From NCBI GenBank assembly GCA_947561585.1, contig CANNZV010001637.1, positions 62,001-126,000 of the forward strand: 64,000 nt of DNA, read 5' to 3'. This DNA is from Caprella mutica (lineage: Eukaryota > Arthropoda > Malacostraca > Amphipoda > Caprellidae). Position numbers and translations under genes: made by a program. Positions 11,141 to 23,490 of this stretch are shown piece by piece (the first letter of the stretch is position 1; every line of letters begins with the position of its first letter). The notes under the pieces are model-generated. The model worked only from the letters and a program-made list of their open reading frames with translations, did not search any database and was not told the origin of the DNA.

Positions 11141-13338
11141 CAGGAAAATGTGTAGAAATGGTTATTTTCAATTTAAATATTTACTTCTCTATCGCAGGAA
11201 CAGTTGTCGTGATGCTCAATTCTAGTTAATTTTAAATGTAAAGTACACAAAAATGGTGCATGGAGAGACTCAAAGTGAAAAATTGTTAAATTGAGAGTCT
11301 GACTCAATTGTAAATTAATTACAATTAGCATAGTTAGGGGTGAAAAGAAAAAAAGAAACGTTTTATTATATATGTTTTTAAGTCATTTTTCAATATCATC
11401 ATTATTATAATTATGTATAATTCATGAAACACCTGATCCTAAGTCCTTTCAATTTAAATATATAACCCAATCAGTAAAGTGAACTAAGCAATTAATTATA
11501 TTCAAAATCTAAAATAGCTTTAAATTACCCCGTTTCTTCGTTTTCTATGGCTTAGCTAATAAAAGTTTTCTTCGAAAATTTTCACCCGTAACTATACTAA
11601 TTTTAATTAATTTACAAGTTTATGGCAGACTATCAGTTTCTCACACCTAGTTTCTTCATTCACCATCTTGTGGATTTGAAATAAAAAAGAAAAACCAATA
11701 TCAATATTTAATGTTCCTGTAATAGAGAAGGAAATGATTAAATTAAAAGTAACACTTTCAACAAGTGTAGCTATCTGTGGGGTTATTTGGTTTAACGGGA
11801 ACAGTGAACCTTTGGACAAACTATTTCTCTCATGTTGATAAATCGATTGAGGTGTTTTGATTATAGAATAAAAGGTTGTCATTTTATTATTAAAATTAAA
11901 TTTAGAAAAATGCAATTCCAATAATTCTCAACTACAGCGCCATCTTCTGGTGAACATCTTAGGAGTAATAGGTGGTGGTAAGTGATATGTAGCGCATGCG
12001 CAAGATATTGGAGTGAGGTACTTCGTTCATTTGTGTCAAGTTTAAACTTATACAATGTTTGAACTATACTAATACTGATAATATCCACTGAAAATATCAT
12101 CAATTGATTTAAATTTGAATTAGTAATAGGCAAATCATACTTCGAAAGATGATGTACCTGTATTAAATAAGTTAAAATAACTAATTACTATTAATAATTT
12201 TTTCTTACTATATGTGCCAATATTTTAAACAAATTTATTTTATTGATATTTAAAAATTAGTTTCTTTCTTGAATGTAATACAACAGATTACGACAATTAA
12301 ATTCGAATGAAATGTTTAATAGCCTCAAAATCGAGAATTTTTTTTATACCTACAATTAAATATAACTATATTAGGATGCAGTTTATTTTCAGTTTTATAA
12401 AAAAACTTTCGTCTGCAATGGATTTTAAATTTTCGTTTTATCAGTTCAGGTTCAGTATAAACCTAGCAACTGATCTAAGGATTGCAAGATGCTCTCAAGA
12501 ATATGGGCTTCTATTTGTGATATTAGGTCGTTAATATTATTTTAATTTTTTATTGATCAGAAGATACATTTATTTGCATCTATACCTAATGTATAAAAAA
12601 CAAATGTAATGTGAGCTTCCATTACTTCCATTACAAGTCATAGGAAAATAATAATGAAAATAATATAATTTCAAATAATAGAAGCAGGATTTTATTGTTT
12701 TATTCAATATTTGACTGAATTGTTTAAATGGTATAAATTCATTATATGATATTGTAATTACTGTTTGAAGACTTTGTCCGATTCCAATTAAGCATTCATC
12801 CTGCTGCCGAAATTTGACTCGTTTATATATATTTTTAAAGACGATCTATTTTTCCATTAAAAACAAGAAAGATAAAATCTTTACAGAAGAGGTAATTCCT
12901 TCAGGAACTACGAGTAAGGAGTTTCGTATATATCCTAAATTATAAAACTAAACCGAATTTGAAGTTTAATTAATACAGCGAAACTAAAACTATTCTAAAA
13001 GATTTATTTATTTTTCTGTGTTGAAATCATTAAACACATGTATTAGAAACCTGTTTCTATTCTTTGAAGTTTAGCTGATTATATTTCAGCTAAACCTGGG
13101 ATATACCGGGATGTGATGTGACTGAAGTCTGCAGCTCACTATATCTCACCGTGTCCGTTGAATCGTACGTAGCGTAATCCTATTTATTTACTATGGCAGA
13201 ACCTACTCTGCTCAAATAAGTTATTTTTGAGTTCGTTCATATATTTAGTATGAAAAGTTATTTTTCCGTCTGAAATATATTATTCACATTGAAAATTATA
13301 CTTTCTATTTAATTTTAAATAGAAATATTATTATTTGG
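11141..13338. other. Gene-poor AT-rich interval
   Basis: No coding region I can support. The one notable short site is the palindrome GCGCATGCGC at 11992-12001, the core of a nuclear respiratory factor 1 site, beside the phrase AGCGCCATCTTCTGG. A repeat beginning near 13020 (GCTGATTATATTTCAGCTAA...) recurs around 15050-15091 and 20334-20520. Confidence 0.5.
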
Positions 13339-13342
13339 TTAA

Positions 13343-14579
13343 AGGTCCTCTCCAAGCAAGTTTTTTTATCACTTAAATCAACGAGGCTGATGTTTCTTAT
13401 CATTTTACTGCAAACCCCATCAAATTTGATAGCATATTTTATTTTTAATTTTTTAAGCTTTTAAAGATTTTTATAATCCAAACTCAACAAAACCTATTTT
13501 ACTTCCGACTTTCTAATTTTCAGTCTGGAGAAGAAGAATGTACACCATTTGTTTTGATTGTCAACTAGATATTCGGTTTAATAAATCTATTAATTATTAG
13601 TTTAAAGGTTTAAATTTGGATAATCTTATTATAGAAACGTTTATATACTTTTAGAAACATTAAAGGTACTCTCCAGGCTCCGGTCTCAATTTTTCATTCA
13701 CTGTGAAAATGACTTCAGAAATGCCGCGGCCGGGAAAAAAATGAGTTTATAATAAAATATTATAGAACTAAGGTCTACGATCATTATTCTGCAAACCGCA
13801 TACAATTCGGTTCAATATATATTTTATAATTTGTTTTAAAGGTTTTTAATACTCTGTGAGCAACAATTTAGCGAATCACTAATCTGATGCTCAAGAAGAA
13901 GATTGTACACTCTTTGTTTTGATTACACATTTGAATTTTATTAACAAACCATGCGTTTTCGGCCTTTATTTAAATTATTTTAGATATCAATTGTTTCCTA
14001 AAGTATATAAACGTTTCTATTTCATTCATTCAATTTTATACCTTTACACGAATATTAAATGGATTTATTAAACCTAAGACCTAGTTGACAACCCCCTACC
14101 AAATGGTGTACATTCTTTTTCTTCAGGCTGAAAATTTCTTAAATTAGTAAGTCGGAAGTAAAATAGGTTTTGTAGAGTTTTTATTTTAAAATTTTTAAAA
14201 GAATATAAAATTAAAAATACGCTACCACATTCGATGCGGTTTGCAGCAAAATGATAAGGAACATTAGCCTCGTTAAATAAAGCAATTAAAATATTTGCTT
14301 GGAGGGGACCTTTAATATCTTAATAGAAGGCCAAAAACGCATTGTTTGTTTAAAAATCTGAATTTGAAATCAAAACAAAGAGTGTGCAATCTTCTTTATC
14401 AGCGTCAGGTTGGAGATTCGCTCGATTGTTGCTCACATAGTATTAAAATTTTTTAAAAGCAAATAATAAAATATATACTGAACCGAATTGTATGTGGTTT
14501 GCGGGATAATTATCGTAAACCTTAGTTCTAAAATATTATGTGATAAACTCATTTTTTTCCCGGAGCCTGGAGAGGACCT
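13343..14579. mobile_element. TTAA-flanked fold-back element containing an inverted copy of itself
   Basis: The outer element starts AGGTCCTCTCCAAGCAAG after TTAA (13339-13342) and ends GCCTGGAGAGGACCT before TTAA (14580-14583). Removing 13664-14311 and one TTAA leaves an element of about 590 bases matching the uninterrupted copy at 53643-54230. The TTAA target and AGGTCC ends resemble non-autonomous piggyBac-type elements; no transposase is encoded. Confidence 0.8.
13664..14311. mobile_element. Inner, oppositely oriented TTAA element nested in the outer one
   Basis: 648 bases, starting AGGTACTCTCCAGGCTCCGG after TTAA at 13660-13663 and ending TTGCTTGGAGGGGACCT before TTAA at 14312-14315. 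Its left half corresponds to the complement of the outer element's right half, and vice versa, so it is the same family in reverse. The join left by excision (GAAACATTAATATCT) matches the intact copy (GAAACAATTAATATCT, near 53960). Confidence 0.8.
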
Positions 14580-14620
14580 TTAAGTATTGCCGGTACCAAT
14601 AAGACGTTTATACGTGGTTA

Positions 14621-14762
14621 TACTGTTCTGGGCCGGTGGACATCCGTGAGGTGGGCCAACGTCGGGCCTTTGCTGGCCCAATACACCGAGACTGGCATGG
14701 CAGCGTCGGCCCAGAGTTTCGTTCTGAATTGGGCCAACGTTGGCCCAACATTGTAGGTAATG
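14621..14762. repeat. GC-rich cluster of GGGCC / GGCCCA words
   Basis: An island of much higher GC than its surroundings. It repeats TGGGCCAACGTCGGGCC-type words in both orientations (for example TTGGGCCAACGTTGGCCCAA). Short inverted words of this kind recur in many invertebrate repeats. No gene signature. Confidence 0.7.
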
Positions 14763-14808
14763 CTTACTGGGTTATAGATACAAGTTCAGATTAGGATAAA
14801 TGTTATAA

Positions 14809-15000
14809 CTCTATTTATTATATTTTTTACGGAAATAGGGCAACTCGTAGTTTTCAGCCGGTTTCACATTTCGACCATGTAAAACAATTATTTAATAATT
14901 ATAACCCTACTCAGAACGAACTTCTTCTAACCATTAATGTTTTTTAATAATATGTTTTTACCTTTAGCTCTAAGTTAAAACGTTTTATATTTATTTAACG
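14809..15000. repeat. Left member of a direct-repeat pair flanking the 5.24-kb element
   Basis: Starts AAGTTCAGATTAGGATAAAT, and contains TCACATTTCGACCATGTAAA and TATGTTTTTACCTTTAG. The same series, somewhat diverged, is at 20535-20765. It contains a single arm of MITE family P. Confidence 0.75.
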
Positions 15001-15627
15001 CAACAAAACTAAAACGGTTCTAAAAGATTTAAACACATGTTTTTATTTTTGAAGTTTAGCTGATTATAATTCAGCTAACTCTGGGTTGTACCACAGTATA
15101 TAGAATAGGGTAGTAGGGACATTGCATTATATTTTGAATTTGCGGATGTAGTCAAGTGACGTCATCAGGATTTGGCTCGTTGCTATAGCAACCCGACGTT
15201 CAAAACTGAAGTTTGGGCGGCCATCTTAGATTACTATCAACATTGACTCTGTAGCTTACTTTATCAGTTTATCCTGCTGTGTTTCTATAATTTATCACTT
15301 AAAATAAATCAGGATGTGATTTCACTAATGTTTTATCTTCATAACGTGGCTAAACGATTAAAAACTCTGCAATTCCTGGAAATGATACAGGTAGGCCCTT
15401 AGTAGGGTAAAGTTTAAAAGTACCTACCTACCAGATAGCAGATACTGGGATAGCTACCTATTTTTCTAACCTCAGCTATTAGATCTTTAGAGTAACTAGG
15501 TACCTGTAAATAGCTACCTAGGTATTTGTTGGCATTATCTACTGATGTGATGTATAGTTATATATTTTCTCTCTGAAGTCTGAATCAACTTTCTTCAGCC
15601 AAAATATAATATGTATTAATAAAATTC

Positions 15628-17400
15628 AGTCTGTATTTGGTGCGCAAAATTCCACTGACTTTTTGAAAAAGCTGAAAAAATCCACCATAAATTTCCAGTA
15701 ATATACCTAGGAGATATTTGGGATATTGAGGTATTCTGAGGGCCGAGGCTAATTCTCTACAATCAATTTTGAATTAATTCCTATAGCTATTTACCCTTAT
15801 AAATTAAACTCAGACTACTTTATTTATTTACTTAATTTACTGTGAACAGAAATACAGAATAAAGATCTCTGTTAACCGCAGACTGGAAAATATGGGTATA
15901 ATGGGCCAGGCTGTACTGTTTGATATAAATATAATTAATATATTGATGGTAATTGGTTACTGGTAGGTAGGTATCTTGATTTTGCTGGGCTAAATTTTAA
16001 TCAGCTGTTCAGCCTCTTCTAACTAGACTTCTAAGCTATCATCCCATGTTTCCAAGTGTGGCAGGAAAATCGCCAGTTTAGACTTTAGTGAAAAAATTAT
16101 TCAGCTCACCCGTCACCACATATTATAAGATACTTTAAAAAGAAAAAATTTGACTTCCTAAGTTTCCTATTTAGTTCCTAAGTTCCTAGTGAAGATTTTA
16201 CACTTGAAAACAACACCTAATACTTAAGCTTCATGTGTATTCAGTATTTCTTGGGCCTATTTTATGTTATTTTAATTTACAGGGTTTTTCAACTTATTTT
16301 AACCTCTGCTCTCCAAAGTTGCCTATATTGTGGCAATATAGTTATAATAGTTTATGAAAATATCTCCCATAATCTACTAATGGGAAATTTTATTCAATAA
16401 ATAAATGTTATTTTGATAAAAAAATTAATTTAATTATTTTAATATCAGGTAGCTGTATCTAATAAGTAAATCTTGGCTGATGCCTGATGACGACTTGAGT
16501 GACGTTACAGACTGTAGTCTGAAGGAACTAGTGTCGGTGAACTGTTCTCCGAGAAATCTTCAATTTTCGCATCTGTTCTTAGTAAAATCTAAAATGGAAA
16601 AATGCATGTACATATAGGAGGAAATTAATGATTATGCACACAGAAAATGTTTAAATTGTCACCTATTCTGCAGACTGGCCTGGGAACTCTGTTGACGTCA
16701 CTCTAATTTTTGAAAACTCAAGTTTCCTTATTCCTGGAATGTGGATTATATAATATGAATTCATTATGATTGTTATCAGATTATACAATATGCTGCTCCT
16801 TTGTTACAGAGTATGTCAGTTAAAGCCAATAAATTGGCTTAGATTTCAAATGGTCAAAACTCTGATATATCTAATTGGCTTAAAATTTTGAATTAATTCT
16901 TATGTTCTCATGTTAATTTTAATTTTGACTTGGAATCATCAAAATATGAGACAAATTGGCTTGGCTCAGAATTTTCTAGCCTCTGAAACATGGTGCTGCT
17001 CTTTGGTTTAGTTGCCTAACTAGCATCCAAGTGATCCAATCCAATGAGTTACAAGTACCTACTGACCTTGCGGCTACTTGAGTGCCGCATGGTGAACATT
17101 TTGAAATTTGTGATAAACCTGTAACCTAGGTATCTTTTATAAATTTAAGAAACAACCTGAAATGTCTTTAAAATTGGGGGCCAATTATGGAATAGGTCAA
17201 TGAAAAGATTTAATTAATTCTCTTGTTGCTATGTTTCCAACTTTCCAGTCAGCAGAGTATGGGACATTTTCTGTGCATACAATCCTCCTTAATTTTTTCC
17301 TATATTTTCATGTATTTTACTGAGAACTGAAGGCAAAATAGAGAATTTTTTGGAGAACACTTTACCAGTTCCTACAGTCTGGCTATCTTTATTTGTCAAG
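15628..17400. repeat. Word-module repeat fragments inside the 5.24-kb element
   Basis: Fragments of the complex repeat at 28.0-33.3 kb. A GTCGGTGGA-type piece (TCTGTATTTGGTGCGCAAAA, 15630-15705), pieces with TGAATTAATTCCTATAG, and a TTGGCTT-type piece around 16815-16985 (TATGTCAGTTAAAGCCAATA) are recognisable, with scraps of others up to about 17400. Confidence 0.65.
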
Positions 17401-18441
17401 TTTTAAAGTGTGAACATTGTTTGATTTACTTACAAATGATTAAACTTCACATTTACATGTATTATGATAGTTGATCAGCTTTTAGTTAAAATCCCTAATA
17501 ATTTCACATAGCTACTGCTAACTTGAGAGCTATTTCCCACATTATTTTCTATTATATGTTCATCTAAAGCTATTGGTTATACTTGTTTCTGGAAATATAT
17601 TAGCTGATAGCCTAATATTTCACAGTTGTTATATTTTATACCTTGATAAGGCACAGAACTAAGAACTTTTTCCTCTTTTTACAGAACTAGCTGCATCCCC
17701 TAATAAAAAATGGAATCACTAGCTACATGCACAAAACTATTTATTATTTCAGTTCCAATTTTTATATACTTAATAACTTTTATCAACAAAAATTGTCTTA
17801 GAGATTTACTGTATTTTTGCTTTTTTTCAGGAACACCTTATTACAAGAAATCTGATGTCACTTTATTTGTGGTGGAAGCAAAATATAAATTCAATCTTAG
17901 AATTGAACCAGAAGCTCCATTCTCTCAGTCTACCTTCCTTGCAACCTGAAACTTGTGCCAAGACCCTCTGGAGCATTTATTTGGCAAAATCTGTCGGTAG
18001 ACTCAGTATACTGATGCTATAAGCTTCATGAGCAACTATTCAAAGATTTATAGTGCATTATAGATTAGAAGATGTAAGTATTTTCAGAAAAGTCATTGAG
18101 TTTTTAAGTAATCAACTATGTTAATTTAGACATCAGTAATGTTTTGCTATTCAATTCAAATCATTTTGATAAAAAACAGAGTAGTATTTTTATAGTAATT
18201 CCAATAGTCTCAATATAAGAAATGTGGAAATAAAGGATCTTATAAATACTTGGGATAGTATGATTCCATTTTTATTGTCAGTCTCTAGCTATTTAACCTT
18301 GAAATGAAAATAGAAATGAGAACTCTAAACTTTGGGTATCAAATTATTAGTATTCATTTTTTAATTACTTTCAGGATGTAGCTACCCTCTGAACCTGTGC
18401 TTGAATTTGAAGATTTTGAAGTAGCTACAGGCTTCAATTCT

Positions 18442-18630
18442 CTATTTGGGAACCCCTGCATCCCCTCTTGGAGGAATCTTTAAATCTGTGGAGTCTGAAA
18501 CTGCAACCACAAATTCTCTGGACACATTGCCTATAAAATAAACAAATTTCACAATTCCCAAACTAAAGAATAACGCTAAAAATGTTCTACCTGTAGTGGT
18601 ATTTTCGTCGCCCAAGCTTCTAAAATTCAT
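18442..18630 (-). other. Possible two-exon coding remnant, unrecognised
   Basis: On the minus strand an ATG frame MNFRSLGDENTTT reaches ACTACAG|gtagaa. A possible acceptor (tttattttatag|GC) follows after about 65 bases and the frame continues GNVSREFVVAVSDSTDLKIPPRGDAGVPK, then stop. Read through without splicing it is also open (62 codons). I do not recognise the product. Its position inside a transposon-like element suggests transposon-derived or captured sequence. Low confidence that it is translated. Confidence 0.2.
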
Positions 18631-18881
18631 TTATTTTTATTTTTTGAATAATACAAACAAAATGCAGATTGGTCTTAGGGATTAAAATATTGGTAAGCAT
18701 CATTCATTTCACTGCTAACTGAAATGAAAGAATTTTTTTGTACTTCGTTGACAACTATGGTCATTTGAAAGGAATTGGTGAAATAATTTATAATTTTATT
18801 AGAAATTACAGCTTCCTTCCATCTATCTTCTGCTCTGAGGAAGTAACTGAATTCTTTGTTCGTCTTTTTATTAGCTAAATG

Positions 18882-19217
18882 TAGGGCTGAGGAGTCGATA
18901 CATAAAATGTTCGACTCAGACTCCTTTATTTTGAATTTATCGACTCCGACTCCAGTTTAAAAAATTTCACTGACTCCTTGACTCTGACTGCAACAACCGT
19001 TTTATAGTAATTTAATTAGTTCTATTGAATTAATTTTAGTGTTTAGACTATAAATATTGATTTATTTTATAGCTATGAGCAGTTATCAGTTCCTATGAGA
19101 TATTTAACATGATGAACAACAAATGAAATGAATCTAAATTTTTGTGACTTAAATCTATAGCTTGGAGTCGGACTCGGTACAAATTTTCGACTCCTGACTC
19201 TGACTCCATAGCCCTGA
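18882..19217. mobile_element. hAT-like MITE (GGAGTCG ends)
   Basis: 336 bases beginning TAGGGCTGAGGAGTCGA and ending GACTCCATAGCCCTGA, with many GACTCC / GGAGTC words near both ends. Direct repeats CTAAATG lie on both sides (18875-18881 and 19218-19224). The GGGCTxxGGAGTCG end is a pattern I associate with hAT non-autonomous elements. It is nested in the 15092-20333 element. Confidence 0.7.
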
Positions 19218-20534
19218 CTAAATGCCGAATTTTCAATTGCATTAAACATTGGAATTCAGTGTTATTTGGTGGATTTCTAGATTCAGATTGTAAAAAATTG
19301 ATTAAATGTCTACTTATTCACCGCTATGAACAGTGGAAGCTTGATATTATTGCCTTTTCTCCTCATCTTTGTGAATATATTGATAGTAGTTATTTCTCCA
19401 TTTCAAATTTAAGTGAAAGAAAATATAGTAATGAATAGAATAAGAATTTGGGTAGGGCAAGCTTTTGAATTATATTGTTTTCTATGTGCCCAGTTAATCT
19501 TTAATTTGTTATATTATATTTTCAACATTCGTACCATTATTCTTCTTGTTTCCAAATATAAGTGGATTTTGATGAATATAATTTATAAATTGCATCCTCA
19601 CTTTCATTCCATCATTTAAAGTTTTGAATTTCTGTTTTTCATTCTTATAAATACTAATTAAATAACTGCTACTGTTTGAATTGTTGTCGAATGCTGAAAC
19701 TGAATCGGTGATCAATTTCTTATTTTTTTATTTCAAATGGGTAGTTGCTCTCAACAATAAATAATTTTACTTTCTCAATATTATTATCCTTTCATAGTGG
19801 GATCCTTTCTTTAAGTTGTCAGAGTACCACAGCGAGCTGGTTTGTATAAATGCATAAAGTGGTTAAACATTTTTTTTCCTTTTTATAATAAATATCTAAT
19901 AATGATGTTTTCAAAGGAAGCCAAAATATGCTCTGTTCATTTTGATGTAGCAACGTACAATTTGTTTTATTATATACATTCTTAAAGGCAAATTTAGTTA
20001 AACCTAATCCGATTTAGTCACCAATGTGCTAAAATGGCCGGATATTAGCCCATGAAATGTATGGGTAGAATGGTTGTCTCATATCGTTAGATAATCTAAT
20101 TCGATGAATTTTTTAGGGTTTAATTTATTCACGAGTATCTATTCTTACGTCAACATGATTCAACTTCATATTTATAACCAAAAAAACCGAGCTTCCGTTC
20201 AATCTATCGTTTTTTTTAATTCCGTGAATTAGGAACTCTTAGATATATAGCTGTGACGTCACTGTCCTCACTTGATTTTGTACTAATATGTACCCGTTGA
20301 TGTGTCCCTACTAGGGGTATTCTATATACTGTGGGTTGTACCCAGATGTAATGTGACTGGAGGCCACTCTATCTTAACGTGTCCGTCGAATCGTACCCTA
20401 ACTTACTCTACAACATTACTCTGCTCAAATAAGTTATTATTGAGTTATACAACTACTCAACTAGCATTATTTTGCAACTGGTAAGTTAAAATATGCCTCT
20501 ATTTAGGTACTATTATCTAGAGGATACTTAACGA

Positions 20535-20765
20535 TATAAGTTCAGATTAGGATAAATGTTATAAACTCTATATACCTATTATGTTTTTTTTACAGAAATA
20601 GGGTAAGCTCGTACTTTTCGGCCGGTTTCACATTTCGATCATGTAAAACATTTAAATAATTATTATAAATTAACTCAGAACTTCTTCAATCCAATAATGA
20701 TTTAGAATAGTACCTAATATGTTTTTACCTTTAGTTCTAGGTTAAAGCGTTTTATATTTATATAT
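20535..20765. repeat. Right member of the direct-repeat pair flanking the 5.24-kb element
   Basis: Shares the order of blocks with 14809-15000 (AAGTTCAGATTAGGATAAAT; GGTTTCACATTTCGATCATG; ATGTTTTTACCTTTAG). With the 13.0-kb and 15.0/20.3-kb repeats this implies an older segmental tandem duplication, later opened by the 5.24-kb insertion. Confidence 0.7.
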
Positions 20766-21177
20766 TCCGCAAATTAGGTCTATCTCGTAAACAAGATTGT
20801 CAGTTTTTAGAACTATTGGTGGTGCGGTATGGTTGTATTGTCGCAAGTAACCTTGAGATTACTACAACTTTATATTAATCTGCATTCCTCTTAAGAAATA
20901 TTATACCTACTTAGGGAAATGTAGTTTACCTAATTTACCACCTGAGGCTTCTTGTTCTATGTAGTTTTCTATCAATTAATTATCAATCCAACGGAACAAG
21001 AGGTAAGAAGTAGGTTATATGTTGTCACATGTCACATAACTTTGTTCTTAATAAGTCTGTCCCTCTAGTAACAATCACGGTAAATTTGTGCTTTAGGTCC
21101 AACTAGAATAGTAGGTATGTCAGTAACTCCAGTCAGTCAGTAAAAGGCAGAAAATGGATCCAATCATCCAGGTCACC

Positions 21178-22160
21178 CAGTCTGTATTTCGTGGTAAATT
21201 CAACCAATATGTCGGTGGAATTTTTTCCCTTTAAAATAATTTTCTGGCAAAGTTGGTGGATTTTTAGCTACTTATTTCTATGTTACTATTAATTTTCTGT
21301 GGATAAATTGGGAAAATGTTGGAGGATCAGCCAATTTACTGGAAATTCAAATTTATGTTTTTTTATTTTATTTTTTCCAATTTTTCCACCGAAAGGTGAA
21401 AATTAATGGTAACTTAGGAATAAATAGCTGAAAATCCACCGATTTTGCTAGAATATTATTTTCAAAGGGGGAAATTTACCACAAAACCAGTCTGTATTTA
21501 GTGGTAAATCCCACCGACTTGTCGGTGGAATTTTGAGGTTGATGGGCCTAATATTCCAACACAGTCGGTGGAATATTCGTTTAAAGATAACTGCTAAGAC
21601 CTTATGTCGGTGGGAAATCTGAGAACAATCGTATCTAGTACGGCCAGTCGCAGTCTGCAGAATAGGTGACATTTTTAACATTTTCTGTGCGAACAAACCT
21701 TAATTTCCTCCTATATTTACATTAATTTTAATGTGAACAAAAGGCAAAAATACCAGTCTGCAGAATATGTGAGATATTTGGGATATTCTCTCCGAACAAT
21801 TTTGAATTAATTCCTATATCTACATTAATTTTGCTACGAACACTTTTGAATTAATCCCTATATTTACATTAATTTTGCTACGAACAAAATAAGAGATCTC
21901 TACGAACACTTTAGTCTTTACCAGTTTCTGCAGACTGGCAAAAATAAAGAATTTCTTGGAGAACAGTTTACCAGTTCCTGCAATCTGGTAGTATGGCGGT
22001 GGTGGCAACCCAGACTGGAAAAGTCAAATTTTAACAGAGTGACTCCTGAGTACTAATCACTGCGTTGTTCAATTATTTATAAATTCTGCGGAGTTATCAA
22101 TGTTAAAATAAATTTATTTATTCTACTACGGAGTTGAAATTATGCACAGTAATCAAAATA
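21178..22160. repeat. Word-module repeat array
   Basis: Includes GTCGGTGGA-word modules (21180-21640, ends such as CAGTCTGTATTTCGTGG), TACGAACA-word modules (about 21650-21970, with GAATTAATTCCTATA linkers) and the start of a CGGAGTT-word module (about 22020-22140). See the description at 28000-33330. Confidence 0.8.
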
Positions 22161-23304
22161 CTTTAGTTACCGGTCTTATCCCTGAAAAGTTTTCTATGAG
22201 AGGTAATGAATAGAAAACTTGCCATGCCAGTACCTTGCCATGTAGTAACAAACATTTATATTACTTTGTTATACCTACTTACAGGAAAAGTGATCAGTTT
22301 AAACAACTTAATAATAGGAATTTCATAAAGTATGCAAATTGCAATAGTAACTCACTAAACTTAGTAATGTAATGTCACTTAAAACACTCACTACCTAGAT
22401 GAAAAATGACAGCCCACACCATGTTAATTGTTAATCAGCCTGCATATGTTTGTTTAACAGAATATGTTAGGCATATAGCCATATACCTATCTCTCACTAT
22501 TTTTTACATACAAATTATATACTATCAAATAAAAGTTGAATCAATGTATCCTTTTTAAAAGCAACTGTGTTTCAATGACGTATCTTGATTTCCCTCCAAT
22601 TTAGCAGTGGCCAGTGTTGCCATATCCACCGTGATGATTCCTCTGATATTTTTTTCTATGCAATTTCATTTGCTTAATATTTTTAATAATACTACATAGT
22701 CTACATTCAAATTTGAATTGATACTACCTAATTTATAAATCTTTCATTGAAAAATAGGTACATTACAAAGTTTATTCTGATTTCTGCACTGTTTCATACG
22801 TTAACTAGGTACCAATTCATAATTTCATAGGTAGGTATATAGGGACTAGGGTAAGTTACTAAATATCAGACAGTTCCACATTTTCGATCAAAGAAACTTT
22901 TATTTATAGGTAGCTAAGAGCTCTTTCAGATATCACTTCTATATGAATACTTTAGTAATAGAGAATACAAAATTGACACAAATTACCTGCTCTAGACAAA
23001 ACGATCTGTCCAGATTAACATAAATTTTTATATACTAACCAATAGGTAGTTTTGAGGAAGTAGGATTATTTAGGTACCTAAAAATATTATTTAAGTACAA
23101 ATTAATACGATCGGGAAATTTAGATTTGCAGTTTATTAAATTTAACAACTTCAAATATAAATTTCCGTATCGTATTAGACCCTATTGCATAAATAATATT
23201 TGTAGGTAGGTACTTGCCTAATTCTTTTTTTTTAACTATTAGTTAGTCGATATGAATAGTTTCTGCTATTATTTTAAACTGAAGTAATGTAGGTACTAGG
23301 TACC

Positions 23305-23490
23305 ATACAAATTATCAGTTACTTCCACATCTTTCATCGTATAAGAATAAATGATACCTATAGGATACCTAGTAATAATTTTAATATTTAATTGGATATC
23401 AGTAAAAGTAAAAATTAAATAATCATTTTATATAGTATTTTTATATGACCGAAGATGTGAAACTGAACAATAATTCGTAACTTACCTTTA
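23305..23490. mobile_element. Palindromic MITE, family P
   Basis: The left arm is eroded (CTTCCACATCTTTCATCGTA) and the right arm clear (TATGACCGAAGATGTGAAAC then ATAATTCGTAACTTACC). The usual centre is largely lost. Confidence 0.6.

Larger units (their letters stand above)
15092..20333. mobile_element. 5,242-bp DNA transposon-like element, 8-bp target duplication, no intact transposase
   Basis: The ends are inverted: CACAGTATATAGAATA then (with small differences) TAGTAGGGACA on both sides. Flanks are perfect 8-bp direct repeats GGTTGTAC (15084-15091 and 20334-20341). The joined flanks match an uninterrupted related repeat at 13068-13200. Further in, both ends carry a TGACGTCA-type motif (15158 and about 20255). 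Eight-base duplications suit hAT or P superfamilies; I cannot decide because no transposase is readable. Inside are word-module repeats (15628-17400), a hAT-like MITE (18882-19217), and two short exon-like frames near 17830 (+) and 18445-18630 (-) that I do not recognise. Confidence 0.75.

Noticed and set aside
17830..17949. Exon-like segment after a TTTTTTCAG acceptor (GTPYYKKSDVTLFVVEAKYKF...)
   Set aside because: The acceptor is good and the peptide looks plausible, but no partner exon or known protein was recognised and it sits inside a transposon-like element. It is mentioned there, not called as a gene.
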